64,000 nucleotides of DNA from Begonia masoniana (GCA_022432975.1 CM039509.1:43062209-43126208), one strand, 5' to 3'. Positions 32,765 through 43,895 are shown, numbered from the stretch's first letter. Notes: generated by a model not told the origin, from the letters alone. Numbers and translations are program-made.

Positions 32765-34453
32765 ATAAGGAGCTTTCGAGATCAGCGCCGTTCCGGGTAG
32801 CAAGTCAATGCTAAATTCCACCTCTCTCGTAGGTGGTAAATTTGTCAGGTCGTTAGTAAAAACATCTGGGAATTCACCAATTATTGGCACTTCATCAAGA
32901 GTCGGGGCTCCTTCAAGTTCGAAACATATAGCACTAGCCAGAATTCCAATGCATCCTGAATTCAATAATCTTCAAGCTCGCATAGATGATATTATTGGAA
33001 TTCTCGAACTCTTAGTGTCTCCATAGAAAAAGAATGGCTTTATTCCAGGTAGTTAAAATTTAACCATCTTTTTACGACAATCAATAGTCGCATAATGCTT
33101 AATAAGCTAGTCCATCCCAAGAATGACATCGTAGTCGTGCATTGCCAAAATAATTAAATTAGCTTCCAAATGATTTTCTCCAATAAAAACATTGCATCTT
33201 CTAATTATGGAATCAGCAAACATAACTTTGCCTGAGGGAATAGCCACTCCTAATTTGTAGTCTAGCGATTCTACTTTGTTCCCTAACTTTTTAGGATGCT
33301 CAAGGGATATAAAAGAGTGAGTAGCTCCAAAATCAATTAATACGCAAGAAGATATGCCAGAGATAAAAATTGAACTTGTCACCACAGAGGCATTTCTTTT
33401 AGCTTCATCTTTCGTCATGGCAAAAACCCTAGTAGTTGCCTTGGGTTGCTCTCGGACATTCTTTGGGCAGTCTTTAATAAAGTGTCCATGTTGCCCACAC
33501 TTAAAGCAAGCCATAGTCAGATGGCGACATTCTCTGTAATGTGGCTTATTGCATGAGGGACATATAGGCATATTAGATATCGTCGTGGGCTTCCTCTTCA
33601 TGTACTTAGAAGGTTCTTCAGTATGTCCATTGGTAATTGGTCACTTAGATCCAGCCCATGGTTGTTGCGGAGGTTTACCTCTTGCAGTCTGGGTTGCATT
33701 ATTGTATTTCCTTCTAAGCTCTTGGGCTTTGTGGACTTCCTTCTCCCCTTTCTCAGCACGCAATGCTTGGTCCCCCACGAATGCAAACAGAGAGTCCTTG
33801 GAAGTAATAAGATGGATGTTCTTGAATATCTTCGCCCTCAATCCTTGGATGAAACGTTTTACCTTCATAACTTCATTACTAGTTATATGAGGGGCATATC
33901 AGGAAAATTGCTCAAATTTGTGCAAATAATCGATGACACTTCTCGTCTGTTTTAAAACCATGAAATCCTCTGCTTTGTCATCCATCATAGAATCCGTAAA
34001 ATACTTTTCATAGAAAAGTTCTTGAAACTTTTCCCATGTTATAGTAGCGACTGGATACATCACCTTCACTGAGTCCCACCAATAACGAGTTTCCATTTGA
34101 AACATGGAAGATGCACAATCCACTTTCTCCTCCTCTGAGATTTTTGCATGCCCAAAAACCTCATTGATGGTCCGGATCCAATTATCTGCTGCCGCCATGT
34201 CTACCAAATTGCCAGTAAAAGTTGAGGGATCCATTCTGCGAAATCTATCTTGCTTGCATCTCGGTCATATTAATTGCTTATTGGGAGCCTGAGCCTGTAT
34301 ATTAATTGCTTGTGCAGAGACGGTAGCCGCCTAGTCTGCTGCATTAGTTGCCTACGATAATTGCTCGATCTGCCTTGCTTGCATCTCGGTCATATCTATC
34401 ATTCGATCAAGTACAGCATCCCGTTCGTTTCTAATTCCTCTTCGATTGGCCAT
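32765..34453 (-). pseudogene. Ty3/gypsy gag and protease, element Y
   Basis: Starts MANRRGIRNERDAVLDRMID at 34453. Gag pieces are STFTGNLVDMAAADNWIRTI, FYEKYFTDSM and VKRFIQGLRAKIFKNIHLI. Next comes a zinc knuckle CFKCGQHGHFIKDC near 33495 and a protease with LIDFGATHSFISLEHP, where Asp-Ser-Gly has become Asp-Phe-Gly, followed by HDYDVILGMD. The linker into RT (EFPDVFTNDLTNLPPTREVE, KAPYRM) reaches the Cassandra insert at 32760. Stops at 34347, 34323, 33899, 33639 and 33106 break the frame. Its LTR (34636 on) differs from the LTR next to the pol at 29.7-32.4 kb, so the block is probably a mosaic. Confidence 0.8.
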
Positions 34454-34635
34454 ATTCTATACATCACAAGGTATTTATTTAAGAAATTTTCTTTTTAACT
34501 ACCATTTATCAATATACTTTTATCAAAATAAATACTTTAGTACTTACTTGCTGATCGACGATCTTCCAGGTGCACGTGAGCATACAGATAAGTCTACAGA
34601 ATCGTTTTATAAACCTAACTGCTCTGATACAAAAT

Positions 34636-35815
34636 TGTAACGCCCTATATTTTAAAATTCCCAATTTGAAACCCTAAAAATTTATTCCCAAATCGATTTA
34701 GGTTAAATTTCGAACGTTAAAATCTTAATTAAAATTTTAAATGAATTCATTAAATGCGCGGAAGCTTTAATAAAATTTTTAAAACATTAATTAAATTTGT
34801 CAAAAATTCGAAATAATTGCATAATCAAATAGTTCATAAAAACTTTATTCACAAATTTAAAACATATTCTTCAGAGTTTCAATTTTTAAAATAACATTTA
34901 AAATACTTAAAACTAAAATACTTTAAACTTCTTTATCGGGAAATTCACGGCCTTCTTCTGTATGCTTGCTTACCCTTGGAAAATTCTCGATAGCAGCCAA
35001 TTCTTCCTCAGATAAAAATTTACCTACATCATAAAATTATACAACTATGAGTTTAACTCAGTAAGCGAAAATACGTGCAAGTGTCAAAACTATATTTAAC
35101 TTTTACCGAATCCTGATTACAGACTGGTTGGAATTCATTTCCCAACCTTAGACTTAACCATCTCATTGTCGTTCAGGCGTAGTCAAACAGATTGGTTAGA
35201 ACTCTTTTCTCAACCTTAGGCTTTAGCTATTGTATTCATATACATATAAAATGTCCTACAGATTTTATCTTCATACTATCTTATGTCAGTGCCTAAACAT
35301 GCAAACTCATTTATTAAAAACAGATAATAAAATAATTGTAAGAAGATAATTTACGTTTTATGATGTAGGGACATAGCCAAAACGTTGCAAATGTAGTATT
35401 TTCACTTACCTAATTCCGAGCGAATAGGGTTATCGGGCTTTTCTGAAATTCCAAATAATTTCCTGCCTAAAAATATTTAAGTATTAAAATCCTACTTAAA
35501 TAAATCCAATTATATAATAATTTAGGCAAAATTTCCTTACCGGTAAAATCTTAGATCGGTTCGAGTCAAAATTCGAGTCGGTTCAAAATTCGGGTCGGTT
35601 CGGGTTCGGGTTGGTTCGGATGAATAGAGCCGTCAAGTGAACAGTGCTGGTTTGGTTCGGTTTGGATTATTCTGGTTCGATTTACTGTTCTGGTCTGGTT
35701 CAGTTTTGGGTTGGGCCGGTTCAGTTCAGATCCTTTAAAAAGAATCGGTTCAGTTTTTAAAATAAAACTAAACCCCTTTCTTCTCTGTTTCCCTTCTTCT
35801 TCGCCCGAGCAGAGA

Positions 35816-35846
<31 letters not shown>

Positions 35847-36160
35847 AAATTCTACAGAGAGGGAGAGAACGAGAGGGAGGGAGTGAGGCCGAGAGAGAGG
35901 GAGGTCAGAGGTCGGAGGTCGGAGGTCGAAGGTCGGAGATCGGCCGGCGAGAGTTCGGCCAAGTGAGCGCCGAACTCTGAGCGAGATTCGGCCGAGGAGG
36001 GTTTCGCCGGAGAAGAGTTCGGCTGAGGTTCAGAATGGCGTTTTTTGGCGAGGTAAGTCGATTTTTGGTGTGCTTTTCTCCTTCCCTAAACTTCTGTATT
36101 TATAAGGGAGGATTTGGGTTTTTTCGTCAAAAATCATTGGCCAATTTGTCAAAATTGTTC
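34636..36160 (-). mobile_element. Ty3/gypsy LTR, family Y (right border approximate)
   Basis: The plus-strand start is TGTAACGCCCTATATTT. Immediately inside, TGTATCAGAGCAG on the minus strand (34619-34632) is a near match to the initiator-tRNA primer-binding site TGGTATCAGAGC, so this is a 5' LTR for the gag at 34453. It contains GGTTCGG-rich sequence (35560-35760), an (AG)n run at 35823-35846 and a GC-rich GAGGTCGGAGGTCGG stretch near 35900. The outer border lies between about 36110 and 36190 and was not resolved. Confidence 0.65.
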
Positions 36161-36195
36161 AGCTGAAAGAAAGTTCTTCCATCTTTTATTCAAAA

Positions 36196-38583
36196 ATGGT
36201 TGCTGCACATGTTTCTTATGTTACACATCAGCATCTTCCTCACAAACCGTAAATAATAATTAGAAAAAAAACTGCGAAAGAGGTTATGGAGCAAGGACCA
36301 CAGTTCATTACGAAGAAGGTGGTGAACCACTTTTAACTTTATCTGAAAATGATCTGAAATTAAATCAGAAGGATGCCTGGTATCTTAAAGAAAGATACCT
36401 AAACACCCAACAATATACAGTCCCAGAAGGAAAAATCCGTTATATTTACGAGGCCATTCTTACCGAGACAGCATTAGTACAAATTTTTCATAATTATCTC
36501 AAAGAGGGGAACAATAAAACCCCGATAACACATTCAAAGTAGGGAAAAGTTCAATTTAGCCCCCAACATATGGGGTCAGTAGTCATTTGGCCCCTAACGT
36601 TTATTTTTGACCCAATCAAACTCTATCGTATAAAACGTTTGCAATTCAAACCCTCCCGTCAATTTTTCAGTTAAATTTGACAGATGGCCTTTCAAAATTC
36701 CCAAACTACCCTCTCTCTCTCTCTTCGATACCTCTTTCCATGGCAGAGCAAACATCAACCTAAGATCGAAGATCTCTCCCCCAAAACTTCGAATCAAATA
36801 TCCGGCATATATACACAGCAACAAAAACCAGAAAAAGAAAAAAAGAAAAACTAAAGATTTTATATAAACAACAAATAATACCCAAGAAAGATCATGAAAC
36901 AACAAATTATATGATAGATGACATCGAAATCGAAATCAAAATTGAAATCAAAATTGAAATCGAAATTGAAATGGGAAAGATAATGAGTTCAATTTTGTAC
37001 CGATCTCACAAACGCAGCAATCGGACCAAAAAACCACTCACCGACAGCAAAGATCAGGTTCGTCTCACAAGATGCTCTTTTTCTCAAGGCTCGGTTCTTT
37101 GCGATGAGAATGTAACTCGTCCGACTGAGAAGGTGAGAGAGAAGAGAAGTGCCACGACGTCTATTTTTCAGAAACCAGTGAAACATCAAACAACACATAG
37201 AAACCAATGTTCAACATATTCTCAATCTCAATAATGGAGATTTACTCGTTCAACAAACAACAAACTTTTAAGGATTCCGTTCAAAAATCAGCGAAGCATC
37301 TTGAGCCAACATCCACTTTCTATTAATTGGTACAAGAAACTTCGAATCAAATATCCGGCATATATACACAGCAACAAAAACAAGAAAAAAAATAGAAAAA
37401 CTAAAGATTTTATATCAACAACAAATAATACCCAAGAAAGATAATAAAATAACAATTTATATGAGAGACGAAATCGAAATCGAAATCGAAATCCAAATCG
37501 AAATCGAAATCGGAAAGATAATGAGTCTAATTTGGTACCGATCTCGATCTTAGGTTGATGTTTGCTCTGCCATGGAAAGAGGTATCGAAGTTTCCTCTCT
37601 CCCTCTCTCTCTCTCTCTAGGGTAGTTTGGGAATTTTGAAAAGGCATCTGTCAAATTTAACTGAAAAATTGACGGTAGGGTTTGAATTGCAAACCCCTTA
37701 CGTTGGGGGCTAAATTGAACTTTTCCCTTCAAAGTATTATATTATCAGTATTCTTCACCCTCATGAATGGGGTTTATCAGTATTTGCTACCAGAACTTTG
37801 AAGCTGAATGATCAGAAATATATTTATTGAGATTACACGCGTACGTGGTCCTTTACGTTTTATTATCAGAATCTTATAAGAACTCATTCGTGGTTTTTTA
37901 CTTTAAATCCGGAGATTTTAAAATATGAAGAAAAATTTCTGACTTGGTTTTACCACTGGTGGGAATCTCATTCCCCCGAACTAAGTCTTTTTCCGAAGAA
38001 TTTTCAGGATAATTTTACTTTATGGGCAAAATTTCACCCTGTTTTATCCGAACAAAAATCAGTAATTATTGGTCGAGATATTCTCTACTTTTGCACTAAA
38101 TTTCAGATTAACTAGATTTAGCAGTGGAACCTTGAGCTGGATAAAGACCATCTGAGTATCACAGAAATTCAAATAAATTTTTATGTGAAGTGGTGGTCCC
38201 GCTTCGATACTGAAAAATGTTTATTGAATATGACTCAAGTCATCAAGCTGTATCAAAAACTTAAATCACAAATTGCAGAAAAAAGTTCCTCTGTTAAATC
38301 AGGATCGATTAATTTTATTCATCAAATTAAATTGATGATTAAAAATCAGTATCCCAATTTAAATTCCAACGATCAGGTAATAAAATTTTTGGAAATTATC
38401 AGAGAACAATTTTTATCTTTGCCAAAGTATAAAGAGCTGGATAATCTAAGTGACACCTCTATAGAAGCTGATAGTGGTCAATTTTCTGTTCTAGCTGGTG
38501 AAGCTCAATATCCGAATGAAACCAAAAATTTTCCTACAGATGTTGACCTCTGGGACTCCTTGTTCAAGTTAAGGCAGATGTGA
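36196..38583 (+). pseudogene. Unit B ORF2 of the endogenous pararetrovirus, unknown function
   Basis: A long viral reading frame upstream of the second promoter. It starts MVAAHVSYVTHQHLP at 36196, shifts frame once near 36270-36290, runs to 36541, is interrupted by the Mutator-like element, and resumes in the same frame at 37737 (HPHEWGLSVFATRTLKL). It ends at a stop at 38581-38583. Only three in-frame stops break the second part (37828, 38113 and 38119). The protein is rich in Trp/Phe/Tyr (SWFFTLNPEIL, WFYHWWESHS, INFYVKWWSRF) and ends in an acidic part (FSVLAGEAQYPNE). No known domain is recognised. In florendoviruses a second gene of unknown function occupies this place, so that is the likely identity. 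Confidence 0.6.
36542..37727. mobile_element. Mutator-like transposon (MULE), non-autonomous, inside viral ORF2
   Basis: A 1186-bp element bounded by a perfect 9-bp duplication TTCAAAGTA (36533-36541 and 37728-37736), the size typical of Mutator. The first and last 26 bp are perfect inverted repeats (GGGAAAAGTTCAATTTAGCC...), and inverted similarity extends about 240 bp inwards, with about 60 bp extra in the left arm. The arms include a (CT)n run and CGATACCTCTTTCCATGGCA. Inside there is also a direct repeat (about 36786-36970 and 37338-37530) and (GAAATC)n tracts. No transposase is visible. A related end is at 3930-4175. Confidence 0.9.
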
Positions 38584-38871
38584 GACAGGGGAAAGAGGAT
38601 TCATAAATAAAATCTAGAATGAAGATGCCGAAATCTAAAAAGAAGATTTGTTGGAGGAAAAATGTTGAATGGTCTTATCCGAAAAGAAGATTCGTTTGCC
38701 AGCACAAAAGTAAATGACTCGAGATATGAAGATTCGTCTTTCAAATCAAAAGTTAGTGCCTAATGTTGTCAGCAATGATGTTTTTGCCACTACTTTTGCT
38801 TTGTTGACTATCAGCAAAAAAGCAGAATGAAAAAGTAGATTCCTCTGCTATCTGAATAAATTATTGGTGTT
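38584..38871 (+). other. Viral intergenic region before the promoter
   Basis: This lies between the ORF2 stop and the promoter. The open-frame content is poor (many stops). It corresponds in position to the A/G-rich stretch before 23900. No separate gene is recognised. Confidence 0.4.
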
Positions 38872-38934
38872 TGACGGTTTGACGTCATCCATGACGTCTT
38901 TCTACTTTTTTTGTATCCATCTCCTTCTATAAAA
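38872..38934 (+). promoter_or_regulatory. Pararetroviral promoter with as-1-like element and TATA box
   Basis: TGACGTCATCCATGACGTC at 38880-38898 contains two TGACG motifs 12 bp apart, start to start, the same spacing as the as-1 element of the cauliflower mosaic virus 35S promoter. A third TGACG is at 38872-38876. The TATA box TATAAAA is at 38928-38934, about 32 bp after the last TGACG, again as in 35S. TGA-type bZIP factors bind such sites, linked to salicylic-acid and oxidative-stress response. Leader, polyadenylation signal and primer-binding site follow in the right order. Confidence 0.8.
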
Positions 38935-38959
38935 TGGAGATTGTTTTTAGTTTTTGAAG

Positions 38960-39114
38960 TAGGTTTTGAATTATCCTCTCTCTCTAAAAATTATCTGCTC
39001 TTGGTTCTCTCGAAAACTCCTCTTTTGTAAGTATTCTCTTCTTGAATAAAATAAAATTAGTATTATTATTTGGTAATATTTTAATATTTTGTTTATCTTG
39101 ATCCTCCCCCACTT
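38960..39114 (+). promoter_or_regulatory. Pararetroviral 5' RNA end with polyadenylation signal
   Basis: Expected transcript start is about 30 bp after the TATA box. CTCTCTCTCT, CTCTTTTGTAAG and AATAAAATAAAA (signal at 39045-39050) follow, aligned with 24020-24110 of the first promoter. In pararetroviruses the polyadenylation signal lies just after the start site, so that genome-length RNA is terminally redundant. Confidence 0.55.
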
Positions 39115-39128
39115 TGGCATCAGAGCCA
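39115..39128 (+). other. tRNA-Met primer-binding site of the pararetrovirus
   Basis: TGGCATCAGAGCCA differs by one base from TGGTATCAGAGCCA, the complement of the initiator tRNA-Met 3' end. It is the priming site for minus-strand DNA in Caulimoviridae. The position about 180 bp after the TATA box fits a viral leader. Confidence 0.75.
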
Positions 39129-39269
39129 TTTTGCTTTTTAAATCCGCAGTTAATTCATGATTGAATGAGTTGAGAAATTCTTAATTAATCCTTAAATCAT
39201 ATGTAGATCTTTATTAACTATTTTAATTATTCAAATTTAATTTCCTTAAGAACTTATGTCACGTTGAGG
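39129..39269 (+). other. Second leader of the viral array, first part
   Basis: Continues from the primer-binding site and aligns with 14265 on (GTTAATTCATGA...). It is interrupted by the LTR at 39275-43890 and resumes at 43896. Confidence 0.55.
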
Positions 39270-39375
39270 TTTTGTGCAACACCCGGAATATTTCCTCAAA
39301 CGTACGTGACATTAGATTTAGATGAGATAGGATAGCTTAGTGCTAATGTGTTGAAAAGTCAAAAAGCTATGGTTG

Positions 39376-41518
39376 TGTAGCACCCGGTTTCAATTAAACC
39401 GAATTTAACTTATCAATTAATGATGTGCAAATTCATGGAAGAATTGGGAGAGTTATTGGTTAGGTTAAAGAGTGACTAAGCAAGGGCATTTATGTAAATT
39501 TGGCAAGTTAAAAGTAGATAACCTATTTAAGGGAAGGGGTTTAGAGATTTATGCACTGTAGCTGTCACTGTTTTATCATTTATTCCTTTTCGGTGTCCAG
39601 CTCAAGCTCAGCGGAGCTCTCGACGAATCTTCCACCAGACTCTTCTTCCATTTAAGTAAGTTTTTTCCCATTTCTTATATTTTAGCAATCTGATAACCGA
39701 GGGAGTCCAATGCGAGGGTTTCGAGGATGCTATAGATGAGTGTCGATTTCAGTTTAGTGCAGTATCAGGAATGCATTATGACCAGAGTTCTCAATTAGTT
39801 TCCTTAGGTCTCTGGTTGAATAGGATGAAGTTTAGTGAATGATTAATTAATGATCGGTTTATGGATTTAGGTTCGAGCTAATTCCCGAAGGAGATTTCAA
39901 CCAAACCATCCAGAAGACTAGGTAAGTAAAGTATGCATGTGCTTTCGGGCCTACATCACAAAACAGTAGGGTTATGTATTTTGGAAATGGTTTTGTATGT
40001 CATGCATCATGTTTTTGAAAGATTATGAAAATGAATTTCCATGTAAGAACGATAAGGTATGAACTGAATGTGACAGATTAGCTATTAAGGGAATTCATCC
40101 GCCCCTTAATCGAGTAGAGGATGTATAACATTGGGAGAATTGATCCCACTCCCAAGGAAACAGAGGGATCAGATCAGCTATTAAGGGAATTCATCTGCCC
40201 CTTAATCGAGTAGAGGATGTATAACATTGGGAAAATTGATCAACTTCTCAAGGGAACCGAGGGATCAGATCAACTTTTGAACGTATGTGAATGCAACTGA
40301 GATGAGAAAGTAGAAATTGCATGTTTAGGAATTTTATGTTTCAGCATTTCATTTCATTACTGCTTTACTTACTTAGCATTAGGCTAATAGATGAGTTTTG
40401 TGATGTAGGTGAAGAAGTGACAGCAGGTGAATCCTCTGAGTTCATTGAGGGATAGGATGGTTGGGGGAGCAAACTCATGCCACGGATCTGGTACTTGATG
40501 AGGCGGGTTAACTGATGTCAATTGGTGTAAAAGTCTAGTTGACAGTGTTTCAATTTAAACTTGTTGAGTTTTCATAACAGTAGTGATTTCAACGTTTTGA
40601 ATACATTTTTGAGTTTCCTCTTCTGATAATAGTGTTCTGTTTGGATATAGTGTTGGCACTCACTGGATTTTAGTAATGTAATGGTCGAAATGTTTTGAAC
40701 GGTCTCAGTGAAGTGAGTAAATCCCTTTCGGTATTTAGAGTTGTGTTTGTATACCAAAGAGTAGATGAAATGTGGTTCTGTTCTCTATCGTTAGATGAAG
40801 TCTATCGGCAGAGGTTGAGTTGTTGTTCTGTTGTCTATCGGAAGATGTCTTCAGTGGAAGCCATCGGATGATATAGAACGAAATTTGTCGTTTAGTGATC
40901 GGTATATGTAGCTTGTTTTATCAGAAGATGTTGTTTTGTTCACTATCGGTAGACGAAGTCTATCGGTAGACGTCGGGTTATAGTTATGTGTCTATCGGAA
41001 GGTGTAGGTTTAAGTCCATCGGATGATGTCTCAGTAAACTCATCGGCAGATACGTGCTGACGTCATCGGAAGATGTAGAGTGCATTTTGTCATTTAGTGA
41101 CCGGTGGATGCCGTGTGTAGATCCACCGGATGATGCAGAAAGTCTTTTGTCGTTTAGTGACCGGTGGATGTCGTGTGTAAATCCATCGGATGAGGTAGAG
41201 AGCACTTTGTCGTTTTGCCACCTGATGATGTTTTCCATTTTCTGCTCCAGCCCCTTTTTGTTGACTTTGTCCAGCGGGCGATGCGTTTGACTTTTGAAAC
41301 TTATGAAGTATACTGCGATTTAATCCTTTATTCCTTTTGCCGATTATTCCTCAAAATTCCAACTGAGTATTCAAGCATTGTACAATAGCTTTGTTTAACT
41401 TTATTTTTACTTAAACGATTTCCGCTGCAAGTTTTCAAAAAAAGAAATACGATTGAAATTTTTAGTCATGTACGGGCATGGTGTGACAAACCGGGTTCAG
41501 ATAGCTCGGGGCGTTACA
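39376..41518 (+). mobile_element. Ty3/gypsy solo LTR (family X), nested, plus sense
   Basis: Starts TGTAGCACCCGGTTT and ends CGGGGCGTTACA, the sense orientation of the family X LTR, with the duplication GGTTG (39371-39375 and 41519-41523). It contains the family block GGAATTCATCYGCCCCTTAATCGAGTAGAGGATGT, here present twice (about 40090 and 40185), and U3-type repeats of an ATCGG-AGATG word at 40790-41230. It is younger than the outer LTR. Confidence 0.85.
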
Positions 41519-42444
41519 GGTTGAAAAGTCAAAGGAAAAGTTACCAAAGGGAACAAAGTGTGGTTGGTGGTGTTGGAGGGGTGAATTACGTTGGGATAGT
41601 GAAGAAGGGAGTGAAGTGGTTAAATTATAAAATAAGAAAATTTTATGGTAAAAACAAAAAGTGAGAAATGTGTTGATTTATAAATTTGAATGGTTAGGTG
41701 GTAAAATTTCATTTGTTGGCTTTCTTCCTTCTTTCTTCCCACGAGCCTTGGCTGCCATTGAAGCCCTCCATTTTCTCCATTTCATCAAGAGTTTTCAAGG
41801 TTTTAAGGTAAAAATGTAATGAGTTTTGTTGATAATGCTGATGCTAGTTTAGGTTGTTTTTAGGAAGATATTGAAGATTGAAAGTAAGTTAGGGGAAAAA
41901 CCGGTTTTTAAATCAAAGTGTGCCGGTTCTGTTTTTGCATTTCCGGATTGGCCAAGTTATTTGGTTGATTAATTTAAGTGTTTCAATGGAAAGTAGACGT
42001 GTAGAGGTTTGCGGAATGGGGTGGCACGTCGAAATCCGTTGAAAAATGAATAAGTTATGGCCGTTTGAAGTTGGATACTAAAAATAAATGGAAAATCGGG
42101 TTTTAGAGTTATGTTGTGAATTTGGTTGACTTGTTAGTAGTTTTGGCTTAAATAATCCTTAGAATTTCCTAGAGTTGTGACTAAGTGAAATTTTTCCTAT
42201 TTGTTAGGTAGACGAGCGAATAATTTATTAGGACGAAGTGAGCAAACACATTCCGAGCAAACAGGTAATTAGTGGAACGTTCTCGGTTCCTTTGGGCCTA
42301 CACCATAAGACGGTAGGGATGGTTATTGTTTGTTTTGGTTTGACATTTTGTTTTCATGCATCATGGTTTTCAACTTACGAAATTAGTGTTCTAGTATGTT
42401 TGGTGTTTTAAATGTGAAACGTACGACAATAAGATAATGGATAT

Positions 42445-42610
42445 GCAACTTGGTTTCAAGTAGGATAGCCTTATCGGGCGAGTGGCTAGTGAGTAGCACC
42501 CCGAGAGGGATTCTACTAGAAATGCTCTGCAACTTGGTTTCGAGTAGGATAGCCTTATCGGGCGAGTGGCTAGTGAGTAGCACCCGAGAGGGATTCTATG
42601 AGAAAGGCTC
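42445..42610 (+). repeat. Tandem duplication of about 88 bp
   Basis: Two nearly identical units share GCAACTTGGTTTC, AAGTAGGATAGCCTTATCGG, GCGAGTGGCTAGTGAGTAGC and GAGAGGGATTCTA. A second, smaller repeat pair (GGCCGTCCCRGATTGTGTTA) is at 42713-42740 and 42771-42797. Both are inside the outer LTR. Confidence 0.75.
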
Positions 42611-43429
42611 TGCTAAATTACGTAATGCGTCGTGAGTGTGAATGCCTCGATATGTTTGTGCTAGAAGGCACACTGAGGGTTCCATGATCGATACAGAGGA
42701 GATCTGGTATGGCCGTCCCAGATTGTGTTAGGACGTGTGCCTCCAATCTTGCTCTGTGAGTCAAGGTGTGGCCGTCCCGGATTGTGTTAGGACGTGGGAC
42801 TACTTGATTCACATGCTAGTGGAAGATAAATGCAATGAACATGAAATGAAAACAACAGAGTGTGTAGAAACCGCATTTAGGGGTTGAGTTGAATGTGCAT
42901 TGTTTTCATCTGCATTTCTCCCTATTTACTAAGCATTAGGCTTACTTTTTTGTGTTCTATAGTGTAAGTGACGATATTTATTCAGGTGAGTTGGATGTTG
43001 GAGCCCAGGATTAGAGCAGTCGGTGATTCACGAGGCATGCCGGTGTAGGCAGTTGTCGGGGCGTCTCAGCCACGTTCCTCGGGTAGTTTGGTGGGAATTT
43101 TATTATTTAGTCTTGTAGATATTTTCTAGCTATTTTGGATAACTATGGCTAGTGGTTGTTTTGTTGGATGATTGGTACTTAGATGATGGTGTTTTAAGAC
43201 TTTGTATTTCAGGTTTTGGTTTATGAAATTTCAGTCGTTATTTTGCCCGTTTTTTTTGTATAACAAACAATGTCGGGCTCTTTTGTCTCTACGTTTTCGC
43301 TAATCGTTTTAAGTAAGTTTTCTGAGATTTTTATGGGGCACAGAGTCGGGGATGTCGGGAATGCATGGAAAAAATTTTGGGAAATTTGGAGGTGTTTGGC
43401 TAGGAGAAAAATTGGGGAAAAGTGAAAAG

Positions 43430-43660
43430 GAGTGTTGGTGGCCGATGGCGTGCGTCCGTGGGCAGGCGGGTTGCGCGCAGGGCGCTGCTGGGCGCGCGCA
43501 GCGCCCAACGCCGATCATTAGGCAGGCGCCCCTATAGCATCGATCGCGCACCCGAGAGGGTGCCGATCGATCGGCGCCTGGCGGCGATCGATTGGCACAC
43601 ACTCGCGTGGGGTAGCGCGCGCGGTGCGCTGTTGCGCGCGCGATGTGTGCGCCGACCAGA
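43430..43660. repeat. CpG-rich island with inverted repeats inside the LTR
   Basis: In a window that is otherwise AT-rich this stretch is strongly G+C- and CpG-rich. It includes the perfect stem GGGCGCTGC / GCAGCGCCC (43477-43508) and several GCGCGC runs and CGATCGAT palindromes. Open frames on both strands here are long only because GC-rich DNA has few stops. Confidence 0.55.
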
Positions 43661-43895
43661 CCGGTTCAGACCGTTTTTTTTTTAATTTTTATTTTCAATT
43701 ATGTTTTAACCCGACCTTTTTTGACACGTTTGGTACGTATTTCACACACGTTTTCCAACCGTTTTCGAGAGTTCAAAAAACCTAAAAATCGAGTCGAAAA
43801 ATTATCAAAAATTACTTTAGAATTTGTTTTAAACACATGTTTGGTTTACAATGTAGTGCACCGAGCCGGGGTGGGTTCAGGGGCATTACATTTTG

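Larger units (their letters stand above)
39275..43890. mobile_element. LTR-retrotransposon solo LTR (outer), in the viral leader
   Basis: Starts TGCAACACCCGG and ends GGGGCATTACA, with the duplication TTTTG on both sides (39270-39274 and 43891-43895). No coding sequence is seen. Without the nested LTR it is about 2.47 kb. It includes a tandem duplication at 42445-42610 and a very GC-rich stretch at 43430-43660. Its ends resemble those of the LTR at 16519-21313 in style but not in detail. Confidence 0.8.

Noticed and set aside
36989..37234. A captured host gene fragment inside the Mutator-like element
   Set aside because: Open frames of 70-100 codons exist on both strands, but no recognisable domain or splice pattern was found. 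Without a search this cannot be claimed.
43221..43685. Several long open frames on both strands
   Set aside because: They coincide with a GC-rich patch of an LTR where stops are rare by composition. No motif or splice context supports them.
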